Part shown: one piece after another, positions 1 through 8,451 of the stretch
Layout: each line of letters begins with the position of its first letter
How positions within the stretch are numbered: the stretch's first letter is position 1
Source of the DNA: Thalassococcus profundi
GTDB lineage: Bacteria; Pseudomonadota; Alphaproteobacteria; Rhodobacterales; Rhodobacteraceae
DNA length: 64,000 nt
Assembly: GCF_003344785.1 (NCBI RefSeq)
Contig: NZ_QPMK01000003.1
Location: forward strand, 437,160-501,159
Reading direction: 5' to 3'
Translations under genes and position numbers: made by a program
The notes under the pieces: generated by a model
What the model saw: only the letters and a program-made list of their open reading frames with translations
Databases searched by the model: none
What the model was told of the DNA's origin: nothing

Positions 1-873
1 CTGTTGCGGGTGTCGCGCAAGGCGCTGCGCGGCCCGCTGCACTGGGCGCTGGCGGCGGCGGCCTTCGGGGCGCTGTTTTTCTTCGCCTTGCCCTATCCGC
101 TGATCGTGGTGGCGGCGGCGCTGGTCGGAGCGGTCGCGGCGCAGGGCGAGACGCCCGAAGCCGCGCCTCCGTCCGTGTCCTGGCGCGCGACACTCCTGAC
201 GCTGGCGGCCGGCGTGGTGCTCTGGCTCGGGCCGCTCTGGCTGCTGGACGCGGTGACGGGCAGCGCCTTCCTGACCGCGCTGGGGCTGTTCTTCGCCAAG
301 CTCGCGGTTGTGACCTTTGGCGGTGCGTACGCGGTGCTGGCCTACATGGCGCAGGACGTGGTGACGGGCTACGGCTGGCTGACCGCCGGAGAGATGATGG
401 ACGGGCTGGGCCTGGCCGAGACGACGCCCGGTCCGCTGATCCTGGTCACGCAGTTCGTGGGCTTCGTCGCGGGTCACACCCAGGGCGGCATCGGACTGGC
501 GCTGGCGGCCACCGTCGTGACGCTCTGGGTGACCTTCGTGCCCTGCTTTCTGTGGATCTTCGCGGGGGCGCCGTATATCGACTGGATCGACGGCCAGCCG
601 CGGCTGAGCGGCGCGCTGTCGGGCATCACCGCCGCCGTGGTGGGGGTGATCCTGAACCTGGCCATCTGGTTCGCCCTGCACGTGCTCTTTGCCGAGGTCA
701 GCCGGGTCGAAAGCGGCCCCTGGACGCTCTGGGTGCCTGATGCCGCCAGTTTCGACTGGCGGGCCGGACTGCTGGCGGTGCTCTGCGCGGTGCTGCTGCT
801 GCGGCTGCATCTGGGCCTGGGCTGGGTGCTGGCGGCCTCGGCGCTGGGGGCGGTGGCGCTGAACGCGGTCTAG
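1..873 (+). CDS. chrA: Chromate efflux transporter ChrA, C-terminal part (5' end outside window)
   Basis: The reading frame is open from base 1, so the gene starts upstream and about 290 residues are present. The protein is almost entirely membrane helices. Its second CHR domain is recognisable from the stretch FFAKLAVVTFGGAYAVLAYM (near residue 97) followed by GLAETTPGPL and QFVGFVAG. ChrA proteins of the CHR family export chromate from the cytoplasm using the proton motive force. The TAG stop (871-873) overlaps the stop of the convergent P450 gene. I infer this is the second half of a long bidomain ChrA; the first half cannot be checked here. Confidence 0.85.
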   Translation: MLRVSRKALRGPLHWALAAAAFGALFFFALPYPLIVVAAALVGAVAAQGETPEAAPPSVSWRATLLTLAAGVVLWLGPLWLLDAVTGSAFLTALGLFFAKLAVVTFGGAYAVLAYMAQDVVTGYGWLTAGEMMDGLGLAETTPGPLILVTQFVGFVAGHTQGGIGLALAATVVTLWVTFVPCFLWIFAGAPYIDWIDGQPRLSGALSGITAAVVGVILNLAIWFALHVLFAEVSRVESGPWTLWVPDAASFDWRAGLLAVLCAVLLLRLHLGLGWVLAASALGAVALNAV

Positions 874-2045
874 CGGGTCAGCCAGAGCGCTGACAGCCCG
901 TGGAAATGGTAGGTCTGCGCGTATCGCGGCGCGTCTGCCAGCCGCAGACCCGGCAGGCGGTCGAAGAGGATCGGCAGGGCGATCTGCAATTCCAGCCGGG
1001 CCAGCGGCGCGCCGACGCAGAAATGCGGCCCGCCGCCAAAGCTGAGATGCGGCGCGCTGGCGCGGCTTGGGTCGAAACGGTCGGGGGCGGCGCAGACCGC
1101 GGGATCGCGCGCCGCGGAGGCCAGCAGCAGCGCCACTTCGTCGCCGCGGGCGAAGCGGTGGCCGAAGACCTCTGCGTCCTCGTGGGCGATGCGCGTGAAC
1201 ATGTGCAGCGGCGGATCGAAGCGCAGGATCTCCTCTGTCGCGGCGGCGGCGGTGTCGGTTGTGACCGACTGACCGTGTTCGAGCAGCGCCTTGACCCCGT
1301 TGCCGATGGTGTGGACGGTCGCCTCGTGCCCGGCGTTGAGCAGCAGGATGCAGGTGGCGATCAGCTCCTCCGTGGAAAGCCGCGCGCCGTCCTCTTCGGC
1401 GGCAATGAGATGCGTGATCAGGTCGTCGCGCGGATCGTCGCGGCGGGCGTCCACGTGGCCGCGCAGGAAGGCGGCGAAGGCCTCGGCCGCTTCGGCCGCC
1501 GCCAGTTCCACCGCGTGGCTGCGGCCGGCCTGGTACATCGCGACCATGGTGTTCGACCAGTGCAGCAGCCGGTCCGCCATGTCCTCGGGCACCCCCAGCA
1601 GCCGGGCGATGACGATGACCGGCAGCTTCTGCGCGAAGCCGGGCAGGAGGTCGAATGCTCCCTCCGCGGGCAGCCCGTCGATCAGGTCGTGCGCCAGCGC
1701 CGCGATCTCGGGACCGAGCGCGGCGATCCGGCGAGAGGTGAAGGCACGCAGCACCAGCCCCCGCAGGCGGGCGTGCCGGGGGCCGTCGATCTCGAGCATC
1801 GAGTGATCCTCGACCCGGTAGAAGGGCGCCAGGTGCGGCGGCACCGGCGGGGCCAGGTCGGCGGGCCGTTCGCGCCCGAACCGCCGGTCGCGCAGCAGCG
1901 CGTGCACGGCGGCATGGCTTGCCGCGCAGGGCATGGCGTAGTCTTCCCACCACGCAAGGTCGCCCGCGGCGCGCAGGCGGGCGTAGAACGGGTAGGGGTC
2001 CTGCACGAAGGCGGGATCGGTCGGGGACTGGGCCAAGCGCTGCAT
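870..2045 (-). CDS. Cytochrome P450
   Basis: This 391-residue soluble bacterial P450 monooxygenase carries the heme-binding signature FGGGPHFCVGAPLA with the cysteine ligand at residue 343, the I-helix oxygen-activation motif AGHEAT, and the ExxR pair in EEILR. The start is the ATG at 2045 (MQRLAQSPTDP), the usual N-terminus of this class; the frame stays open far upstream but that part is antisense to dctB. It needs ferredoxin and reductase partners, and none lie nearby. The substrate cannot be read from the sequence. It is divergent from dctB with 60 bp between the starts, and its stop codon overlaps that of chrA. Confidence 0.93.
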   Translation of the reverse strand: MQRLAQSPTDPAFVQDPYPFYARLRAAGDLAWWEDYAMPCAASHAAVHALLRDRRFGRERPADLAPPVPPHLAPFYRVEDHSMLEIDGPRHARLRGLVLRAFTSRRIAALGPEIAALAHDLIDGLPAEGAFDLLPGFAQKLPVIVIARLLGVPEDMADRLLHWSNTMVAMYQAGRSHAVELAAAEAAEAFAAFLRGHVDARRDDPRDDLITHLIAAEEDGARLSTEELIATCILLLNAGHEATVHTIGNGVKALLEHGQSVTTDTAAAATEEILRFDPPLHMFTRIAHEDAEVFGHRFARGDEVALLLASAARDPAVCAAPDRFDPSRASAPHLSFGGGPHFCVGAPLARLELQIALPILFDRLPGLRLADAPRYAQTYHFHGLSALWLTR

Positions 2046-2105
2046 GGCGGCAGGCTTGGCGCTTGGCGCTGGTCTTTGCAAGCGCGTCTTTGCTAAGACT
2101 TCGGC

Positions 2106-3851
2106 ATGGTTCGGCGCAACATTCCCCGTTCGGCCCTGGTGGCCTGCTACCTGCTTTTCGTGGGGGTCGTTGCCGCGGGCGTCTGGACCTATGGCTACCG
2201 GCAGGCGCTGACCCAGGTGGCGGCGCGCGGCGCGTCGGACCTCGAACTGGCCGGCGACAGGCTGGTCACGCAGCTGCAGCGGTTCCGCGAATTCGCGGTC
2301 CTGATGGTAGAGCATCCGGCGCTGGCCGCGCTGCACGACGGCCGCGGCAGCCGCGCCGAGGCCGATGCCATCCTGTTGCAGGCCGCCGACAAGACCGGCG
2401 CCGTGGCGGCGGTCTATACCGACACGGCGGGGCGGGTGCTGGCGCGGTCCGGGCCGGAGCTGCCGATCTCGCTGGTGGGGCAGGACTTCTTCGCGGCGGC
2501 GCTCGACGGCACTCTGGGCGCAGGCGACGGCGCCTTTCCCGGCACCGACGGGCGCGGCTATGCGTTCGCGGCGCCGGATTTCGGCCCCGATGGCCGGGTG
2601 CGCGGGGTGCTGGTGGTCACCGTGTCCTTCGGCGCGCTGGAGCAGAACTGGCGCGGCACGCTGCCGGCGGTGTTCTTCACCATCGAGACCGGCGAGGTGC
2701 TGGTCACCAACCGCAGCGAGATGCTGAACTGGACCAAGGCGGCCGGCGGTGTGATGACGGCGCCCGACGGCACCCGCCGCACGGCCCGGGTGCGCGAGGC
2801 CGGCGGCCACACGATCTGGCAGCAGGACTGGAGCGCCTACATCCCGGGGCGGGCGCTCTACCTGACCCTGCCCCTGCCGGTAGTGGGCCTCGAAGGGGCG
2901 CTGATGGCAGATGTGGCCCCGGCCCGGCGGCTGGCCGGGCTGCAGGCGGCGGCCGCGGCGGCGACCTTCCTCTTTTTCGGAGCGCTGCTGTTCCTCGCGA
3001 CCGAACGCCGGCGGGCGTTGGCGGCGGCGAATCTCGCGCTCGAGGAGCGGGTGGCGGCGCGCACGGCGGACCTCTCTGCCGCCAACCGCGCCCTGCGCCA
3101 CGAGATCGCCGAACGGCAGGAGGCCGAGGCAGCGCTGAAACGCGCGCAGGCGGACCTGGTGCAGGCCGGCAAGCTGTCGGCGCTGGGGCAGATGTCGGCG
3201 GGGATCAGCCACGAACTCAACCAGCCGCTGATGGCGATCGGGTCCTTCGCAGAGAACGGCCGGGCGTTCCTCGACCGGGGCCGGCCCGAGGACGCGGGGC
3301 GCACGCTGGAACGGATCGGCGCATTGGCGCAGCGCGCGGCGCGGATCATCCGCAACCTGCGCGCCTTTGCGCGCAACGAAAGCGAACCGATGGGCTGCGT
3401 CGATCTGGTCGCGGTGATCGGCCAGGCGGTGGAGCTGACCGAGGCGCGGCTGCGCGCCGAAGGCGTGACGCTGGACTGGACCCCGCCGCCCGGAGAGTAT
3501 CTTGCGCTCGGGGGCGAGGTGCGGCTGAGCCAGGTCTTCGTCAACCTTATCAATAATGCCGTCGACGCCATGGCGGGCGCCTCGGAAAAGCGCATCCGCA
3601 TCGCACTCGACGAAGGCCCCAAGCTGCGCGTGCAGGTGCACGACACCGGTCCCGGAATCGCCGATCCCGACCGCATCTTCGAGCCGTTCTACACCACCAA
3701 GGAGGTGAGCGCCGGCATGGGCCTGGGCCTGTCGATTTCCTACGGCCTGGTGCAGAGTTTCGGCGGCGCCATCCGCGGCGCCAACACCGAAACCGGCGCG
3801 GTCTTCACGGTCGAGCTCGACCCCTGGCGTGCGGACGAGGTGGCGGCATGA
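2106..3851 (+). CDS. dctB: C4-dicarboxylate sensor histidine kinase DctB
   Basis: A 581-residue inner-membrane kinase. An N-terminal helix (about 10-30), a periplasmic sensor region of about 240 residues, and a second helix near 285-303 are followed by a coiled coil. The HisKA domain has the phospho-acceptor histidine 369 in GISHELNQP, and the HATPase domain shows the N box NLINNAVDAM, G1 DTGPGIAD and G2 GMGLGLSIS. The family senses succinate, malate or fumarate outside the membrane and phosphorylates DctD. The next gene is dctD, and the dctPQM transporter follows two genes later, which supports the dicarboxylate role. Confidence 0.93.
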   Translation: MVRRNIPRSALVACYLLFVGVVAAGVWTYGYRQALTQVAARGASDLELAGDRLVTQLQRFREFAVLMVEHPALAALHDGRGSRAEADAILLQAADKTGAVAAVYTDTAGRVLARSGPELPISLVGQDFFAAALDGTLGAGDGAFPGTDGRGYAFAAPDFGPDGRVRGVLVVTVSFGALEQNWRGTLPAVFFTIETGEVLVTNRSEMLNWTKAAGGVMTAPDGTRRTARVREAGGHTIWQQDWSAYIPGRALYLTLPLPVVGLEGALMADVAPARRLAGLQAAAAAATFLFFGALLFLATERRRALAAANLALEERVAARTADLSAANRALRHEIAERQEAEAALKRAQADLVQAGKLSALGQMSAGISHELNQPLMAIGSFAENGRAFLDRGRPEDAGRTLERIGALAQRAARIIRNLRAFARNESEPMGCVDLVAVIGQAVELTEARLRAEGVTLDWTPPPGEYLALGGEVRLSQVFVNLINNAVDAMAGASEKRIRIALDEGPKLRVQVHDTGPGIADPDRIFEPFYTTKEVSAGMGLGLSISYGLVQSFGGAIRGANTETGAVFTVELDPWRADEVAA

Positions 3852-3918
3852 GTGGGACGACGGACGCCGCTCGGGCCGGGGCCCGTCGCCCCGCCCGCCA
3901 TTCCGCAGGAGGCGCGTG

Positions 3919-5142
3919 ATGATCCGGCGGGTGCTTCTGGTCGACGACGACGCGGCGGTGCGCGAGGCGCTGGGACAGACGCTGGAACTTGCGGAACTCG
4001 CGCCGCTGACCGCCGGGTCCTTCGTCGAGGCCAAGGACCACATCCAGCGCGATTTCGCCGGGATCATCGTGTCGGACATTCGCATGCCCGGGCGCGACGG
4101 GTTCCACCTGCTGAGCTATGCGCAGCAGACAGACCCCGACCTGCCGGTGATCCTGCTCACCGGCGAGGGCGACATTCCCATGGCGGTGCGGGCCATGGCG
4201 GCGGGGGCCTTCGATTTCCTTGAAAAGCCCTGCGCGCCCGCGGACCTGACCGCGGTCATCGCCCGCGCGCTCAAGACCCGGGCGCTGGTGCTGGAAAACC
4301 GCCGGCTCAAGGCGCAGCTGGAAACCGGCGATCCGGCGGCGCGGCTGGTCTTTGGCCAGTCGGCCCTGGCCGAGACGCTGCGGGCGCGGGTCCGCATCGC
4401 GGCGCGGTCCGGCACCGAGGTGCTGGTCACCGGCGCGCCCGGCACGGGCATCAGCAAGATCGCGGAGGTCGTGCACCTGTGTTCGGCGCGCGCCAAGGGA
4501 CCTCTGGAAAAGCGCGCCTCGAAAGGATTGAGCCGCGCACAGCTTGATGACCTCTGGACCGCCTGCGCCGGCGGCACGCTCTTCCTGGACGACATCGGCG
4601 CGCTGCCCTCGGACACCCAGCTGGCGCTGGTGGATGCGCTGGACCAGGGCGGCGCCCGGCTGATCGCCGGCACGACCGAAGACCTGAGCGGCGCGGTGGA
4701 GACGGGACGGCTCAGCGCCGAGCTTTACTACCGGCTCGAGGTCATGCCGGTGCGCATCCCGTCCCTGTCCGAGCGGCCCGAGGACATCCCGGTGCTGTTC
4801 CGGCACTACGTGGCGCAGGCCAGCGAACAGGCGGGGCTGGCGCCGCCCGAGATCACGCCCGAGGTCATCGCCGGGCTGATGGCGCAGGACTGGCCCGGCA
4901 ACGCGCGGGCGCTGATGACGGCGGCCATGCGCTTTGCCCTGGGTCTGGGCGAGACGCAGGCGCCGGATGCGCGGCTGGGCCTGACCGAACAGCTGGCGCA
5001 GGTGGAACGGTCCCTGCTGAGCGAGGCGCTGCGCCGCACCGGCGGGCAGGCCAGCGCCGCCGCCGAGGCGCTGAAACTGCCGCGCAAGACCTTCTACGAC
5101 AAGCTGGCGAAATACGGGCTGAAGCCCGAGGAGTATCGGTGA
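3919..5142 (+). CDS. dctD: DctD-type response regulator with degenerate sigma-54 activator domain
   Basis: A 407-residue response regulator. The receiver domain has D10/D11 and phospho-acceptor D53 (IIVSDIRMPG). A shortened AAA+ region follows, then a Fis-type helix-turn-helix (about 370-400, QASAAAEALKLPRKTFYDKL). The start is ATG 3919 behind AGGAGG at 3907-3912; an in-frame GTG lies at 3916. Oddly, the Walker A site reads GAPGTGIS, without the lysine, and the GAFTGA loop that contacts sigma-54 is absent: the sequence runs from the Walker A region through a short KGPLEKRASKG linker to GGTLFLDDIG. So it probably does not activate sigma-54 promoters. Its likely targets are the palindromes upstream of dctP. 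Confidence 0.9.
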   Translation: MIRRVLLVDDDAAVREALGQTLELAELAPLTAGSFVEAKDHIQRDFAGIIVSDIRMPGRDGFHLLSYAQQTDPDLPVILLTGEGDIPMAVRAMAAGAFDFLEKPCAPADLTAVIARALKTRALVLENRRLKAQLETGDPAARLVFGQSALAETLRARVRIAARSGTEVLVTGAPGTGISKIAEVVHLCSARAKGPLEKRASKGLSRAQLDDLWTACAGGTLFLDDIGALPSDTQLALVDALDQGGARLIAGTTEDLSGAVETGRLSAELYYRLEVMPVRIPSLSERPEDIPVLFRHYVAQASEQAGLAPPEITPEVIAGLMAQDWPGNARALMTAAMRFALGLGETQAPDARLGLTEQLAQVERSLLSEALRRTGGQASAAAEALKLPRKTFYDKLAKYGLKPEEYR

Positions 5143-5241
5143 GCCGTGTCGCCATGGGCGATATTTGCTTGTCAGGCAGCGATTTGCAGGCTTTCATCCA
5201 AGTCGAGTATTGGCTGCACGATTTCGAACGGAGTGATTTTC

Positions 5242-6027
5242 ATGCCTTTATTCCGCCTATTCCTCGTGTTCCTTCTGGTCCTTTCGGTTGCCGAACCCGT
5301 CGCCGCGAACCGGTTGTGTGGCCAGTACGAAAAGGATTGGGCGCAGATCGAAAAAGCCAAGGATGTCACACCGAAGGACTTGGCCAACGCCTATCTGTCG
5401 CTCTACGGCAAGAAGAATTTCGACCGCGAGGCGCAGGCGGTCCTGACCCGCATGACCTCCGAAGGCATCGGGCTGGAGCCCGCGCTCGCCGCGCATCTGG
5501 AGCGCTACCACGCGGACAAAAGCGCCGAGGAGCGCGCCAAGATCGAACAGACGGTGCGGTCGCAACTGGGGCTCAGCGCCGAGGTCTTAGAGCTGATCCT
5601 GTTCTACGAAGGCGTGGAGGTGACGCTGGACATGGCCGAGGCGCGGCTTCTCAAGTCCATCAAGCGCCGGTCCCTCGATCCCGCTCCGCATCTGCAATTT
5701 CTGCGGGACCGGGCTGCCAGCTATGGCAAGATCGGTCTTCGGCCCAGCGCAGCTATGGTCAAGGCCTATACCGAAGCCTGGAACACCTACGAGGTACGCA
5801 CCGGCGTTCTGGGCGTCGATCCGCTGCCGGTGGGCGGCAAATGTTTCATCGACGCGGCCTACAAGATCGACGGCGCGTTCCGCAGCGACGCGCTCAAGGC
5901 GCAGCCCTTCGGCAAGGGCAAGGACCGTTCGCGCCGCTGGAACCGACTGGACGAGGTAACGGCGAAGAACTTCGGCAATGCCTATATCATGGTCCGCGGC
6001 GCAGTCTTTGCCGCGGCGCAGGAATGA
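5242..6027 (+). CDS. Secreted hypothetical protein between dctD and dctP
   Basis: A 261-residue protein with a clear N-terminal signal peptide (MPLFRLFLVFLLVLSVAEPVAA, about 22 residues, likely cut before NRLCG). The mature part is mostly helical and rich in charged residues, with no catalytic motif I recognise. The start is ATG 5242, preceded by GGAG at 5230-5233; an open frame further upstream lacks a ribosome site. The gene overlaps the following Sel1 gene by ATGA, so the two are probably translated together. Placement inside the dct region may mean a periplasmic role, but no function can be assigned. Confidence 0.75.
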   Translation: MPLFRLFLVFLLVLSVAEPVAANRLCGQYEKDWAQIEKAKDVTPKDLANAYLSLYGKKNFDREAQAVLTRMTSEGIGLEPALAAHLERYHADKSAEERAKIEQTVRSQLGLSAEVLELILFYEGVEVTLDMAEARLLKSIKRRSLDPAPHLQFLRDRAASYGKIGLRPSAAMVKAYTEAWNTYEVRTGVLGVDPLPVGGKCFIDAAYKIDGAFRSDALKAQPFGKGKDRSRRWNRLDEVTAKNFGNAYIMVRGAVFAAAQE

Positions 6028-7112
6028 GACCTCGGCGCCGGGCCGGGTCGGCTCTGGCCGTCGTCCTGGCGGTGTTGGCCGTGCTGCCCGGTGCGGGTGT
6101 GGCGCAGGTGCAGGAAGGGATGGTCTGCGCCGCCCGGATCGCTGACGGCGGTTGCACGGCGGAACAGGCGCTGGACCTGCTCGACGGCGCAGAGACACCC
6201 GATGCGCTTTATGTGCGCTCGGGTCTGCTGGTGATGGCGAAGGGCCCTGCCGCTCTCGCCGATGCGGCGGTGCTGGTGCGCCGGGCGGCAGAGCAGGGCC
6301 ATCCGCAGGCGCAGTACGAAATCGGCATAGCACAGCTGCGCCGGGCGACCGAGGGCGAGGCAGAGGCCGCGACGCGGGCAGACCGCTGGCTGCGCGCCGC
6401 CGCCGAGCAGAAACACTCAGAGGCCGCTTATGCGCTGGGGCTGGCCTACATGCTGGGCGACGTGCTGCCCGAGAATGCCTACGAGGGCAGCTACCTGCTG
6501 GAACAGGCCGCGGCGCAGGATCACGCGGCGGCAAATTTCGAGGCTGGGCGCATCTACCGCGACGGGTTCGGCGTGGCGCAGGATCTGGAGCGTGCCGAGG
6601 CCTACTTCGTACGGGCCGGAGAGCTGGGACATCCCGACGCCTTCTACGAGGCCGCGGCGACGATCCTGCGCGAACGCAGCGTCGACCGCGACATGGGCCG
6701 GGCGCTGGCCCATGCGCGGCGCGCGGCGGAAGGCGGACATGCGTTCGCGCTGCTGCTGGCCGGGGATATCCTGACCGAGGGGCCGCTGCCGCTGCGCGAT
6801 GCAAGCCAGGCGCGGGCCTATTTCACCCGCGCGGCGCAAAGTTCTGATGCCAAGGTGGCGCAGCTTGGGCAGCAGCGCCTGCAGCGGCGCACCGGTCCCA
6901 GCATCGCCGATGTGATGCGCGGCGACGCCGCCAGCGCCGAGGCAGCGGCCATGTCGACGGAAATGCTGCTGCTTGGCACCGGCATGGCGCTGATGGTGCT
7001 GGGCGCGCAGGGTGCCGGCGACATGCCCGGCTATACCCCGAATTACGACCACTACTCCAGCACCGTTCACACATGGTCCGGCATCGCCATCGGAGAGATC
7101 GGGCGGCCCTGA
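6024..7112 (+). CDS. Sel1-repeat (TPR-like) exported protein
   Basis: A 362-residue protein with a signal peptide (about 1-27, ending GAGVA). Several Sel1-type repeats follow, recognisable by blocks such as AAEQGHPQAQYEIG, AAEQKHSEAAYALG, AAQDHAAANFEAG and AGELGHPDAFYEAA at a spacing of about 36 residues. Sel1 repeats form helical solenoids that bind proteins; many are periplasmic. The C-terminus holds a hydrophobic helix (TEMLLLGTGMALMVLG) and a Tyr-rich tail. Its ATG overlaps the stop of the preceding gene (ATGA), so the two form an operon. The binding partner is unknown. Confidence 0.82.
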   Translation: MRPRRRAGSALAVVLAVLAVLPGAGVAQVQEGMVCAARIADGGCTAEQALDLLDGAETPDALYVRSGLLVMAKGPAALADAAVLVRRAAEQGHPQAQYEIGIAQLRRATEGEAEAATRADRWLRAAAEQKHSEAAYALGLAYMLGDVLPENAYEGSYLLEQAAAQDHAAANFEAGRIYRDGFGVAQDLERAEAYFVRAGELGHPDAFYEAAATILRERSVDRDMGRALAHARRAAEGGHAFALLLAGDILTEGPLPLRDASQARAYFTRAAQSSDAKVAQLGQQRLQRRTGPSIADVMRGDAASAEAAAMSTEMLLLGTGMALMVLGAQGAGDMPGYTPNYDHYSSTVHTWSGIAIGEIGRP

Positions 7113-7127
7113 TCCTCCGGACGGCAT

Positions 7128-7180
7128 GTGCGGGGTTTCGCACTGTGGCCGCTAACGCCTGTGCGGAATTCCGCACAGGC
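7128..7180. promoter_or_regulatory. Paired palindromic operator upstream of dctP (candidate DctD sites)
   Basis: Two copies of a GTGCG-N6-CGCAC palindrome lie at 7128-7143 (GTGCGGGGTTTCGCAC) and 7161-7176 (GTGCGGAATTCCGCAC). The second sits inside a perfect 24-bp palindrome at 7157-7180. The copies are exactly 33 bp apart, about three helical turns, which suits cooperative binding of a dimeric regulator. Rhizobial DctD is known to bind tandem inverted repeats upstream of dctA; assigning these to the neighbouring DctD is my inference. I found no convincing -24/-12 element between here and dctP. Confidence 0.75.
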
Positions 7181-7359
7181 GAATCGGGCCTCGAACCGAC
7201 CGAATATTCCAAGCCACTGAAAAAAAAGGAAAGACAGAGATTCACGCCGCCGTGAAGCAAATCCTTGCCGTGATCCGATTCGGGTTGTCTTCTATCCGCA
7301 GTGGGGCGGTCGAGGAGAGCGCCCCCGATGAGACGAAAATCGTTCCCGGGAGGACACCC

Positions 7360-8364
7360 ATGAAGAAGTTTCTGATGACCGCAACCGCGGTCCTTGCTCT
7401 GACGGCCACCGCCCAGACCGCCGCGGCGGCCTGTGACGATGGCGAAATGGTCATCAAGTTCAGCCACGTCACCAACACCGACCGCCATCCCAAGGGCATC
7501 GCCGCCAGCCTGCTGCAGGAGCGTGTCAACGAAGAGATGAACGGCACAGCCTGCATGGAGGTTTTCCCGAACTCCACGCTCTACAACGACGACCAGGTGC
7601 TCGAGGCGATGCTGCAGGGCGACGTCCAGCTGGCCGCGCCGTCGCTGTCGAAGTTCGAGCAGTTCACCAAGGTCTTCCGCATTTTCGATCTGCCGTTCAT
7701 GTTCCGTGACATCGACGCGGTCGACGCGTTCCAGACCTCCGAAGCCGGTCAGGCGATGAAGGAATCGATGACCCGCCGCGGCCTGCTGGGCCTGCAGTTC
7801 TGGCACAACGGCGTGACCCAGATCTCGGCCAACAAGCCGCTGATCTCGCCGGAAGACGCGCAGGGCCTCAAGTTCCGCGTGCAACCCTCCGAAGTGCTGA
7901 AGGCGAACATGGAAGCGCTGGGTGCCAGCCCGCAGCCGATGGCCTTTTCCGAAGTCTACGGCGCGCTGCAGACCGGCGTTGTAGACGGTCAGGAAAACAC
8001 CTGGTCCAACATCTATGGCCAGAAGTTCTTTGAAGTGCAGGACGGCATCACCGAAACCAACCACGGTGTGATCGACTACCTGCTGGTGACCTCGACCGAC
8101 TGGTGGGACAGCCTCGATCCAGCGGTGCGCGACCAGCTTGCCACCATCATCGAGGAAGTCACGCTGGCGCGGAACGCCGAATCCTTTGCGGTGAACGAAG
8201 AGGCCAAGCAGGCGATCATCGACGCCGGCGGCGTGGTGCGCGAGCTGACCCCCGAGCAGCGCCAGGCCTGGGTCGATGCCATGAAGCCGGTCTGGGACCA
8301 GTTCGTGGATGACGTCGGCCAGGAGAACATCGACGCCGCACAAGCGATCAACGCCGAAGGCTGA
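7360..8364 (+). CDS. dctP: TRAP transporter periplasmic C4-dicarboxylate-binding protein DctP
   Basis: A 334-residue extracytoplasmic solute receptor of the TRAP-T DctP family. It has a signal peptide (MKKFLMTATAVLALTATAQTAAAA), then IKFSHVTNTDRHPKG, the conserved FRVQPSEV segment with the ligand-binding arginine, and GALQTGVVDGQENTWSNIY. It delivers malate, succinate or fumarate to DctQM. The start is ATG 7360 after GGGAGGA at 7348-7353. It is the first gene of the transporter unit, preceded by a 250-bp regulatory region with two palindromes and followed by a strong hairpin that should make it more abundant than DctQM. Confidence 0.95.
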   Translation: MKKFLMTATAVLALTATAQTAAAACDDGEMVIKFSHVTNTDRHPKGIAASLLQERVNEEMNGTACMEVFPNSTLYNDDQVLEAMLQGDVQLAAPSLSKFEQFTKVFRIFDLPFMFRDIDAVDAFQTSEAGQAMKESMTRRGLLGLQFWHNGVTQISANKPLISPEDAQGLKFRVQPSEVLKANMEALGASPQPMAFSEVYGALQTGVVDGQENTWSNIYGQKFFEVQDGITETNHGVIDYLLVTSTDWWDSLDPAVRDQLATIIEEVTLARNAESFAVNEEAKQAIIDAGGVVRELTPEQRQAWVDAMKPVWDQFVDDVGQENIDAAQAINAEG

Positions 8365-8381
8365 TCGCCCGCACGGGCAGT

Positions 8382-8420
8382 GGCCGCCCGGTGCCGGACC
8401 GGCGCCGGGCGGCCTTTTTC
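8382..8420 (+). terminator. Intercistronic terminator/attenuator between dctP and dctQ
   Basis: A 14-bp GC-rich stem (8382-8395 with 8401-8414, one G-T pair) and a 5-base loop are followed by TTTTTC. It has the form of a Rho-independent terminator placed inside the operon. It probably lets only part of the transcripts reach dctQM and stabilises the dctP message. Confidence 0.85.
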
Positions 8421-8451
8421 ATCGTGCCAAGAAACTCTAGGGGGACATCCG

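Noticed and set aside
2046-4085. Minus-strand open frame continuing upstream of the P450 for about 680 codons
   Set aside because: It is antisense to dctB/dctD, low complexity (Arg/Gly/Ala-rich), and the P450 N-terminus is complete at 2045. High GC explains the long open antisense frame.
7181-7359. Sigma-54 (-24/-12) promoter for dctP
   Set aside because: I searched by eye for GG-N10-GC with TGGCAC/TTGC context and found no acceptable match.
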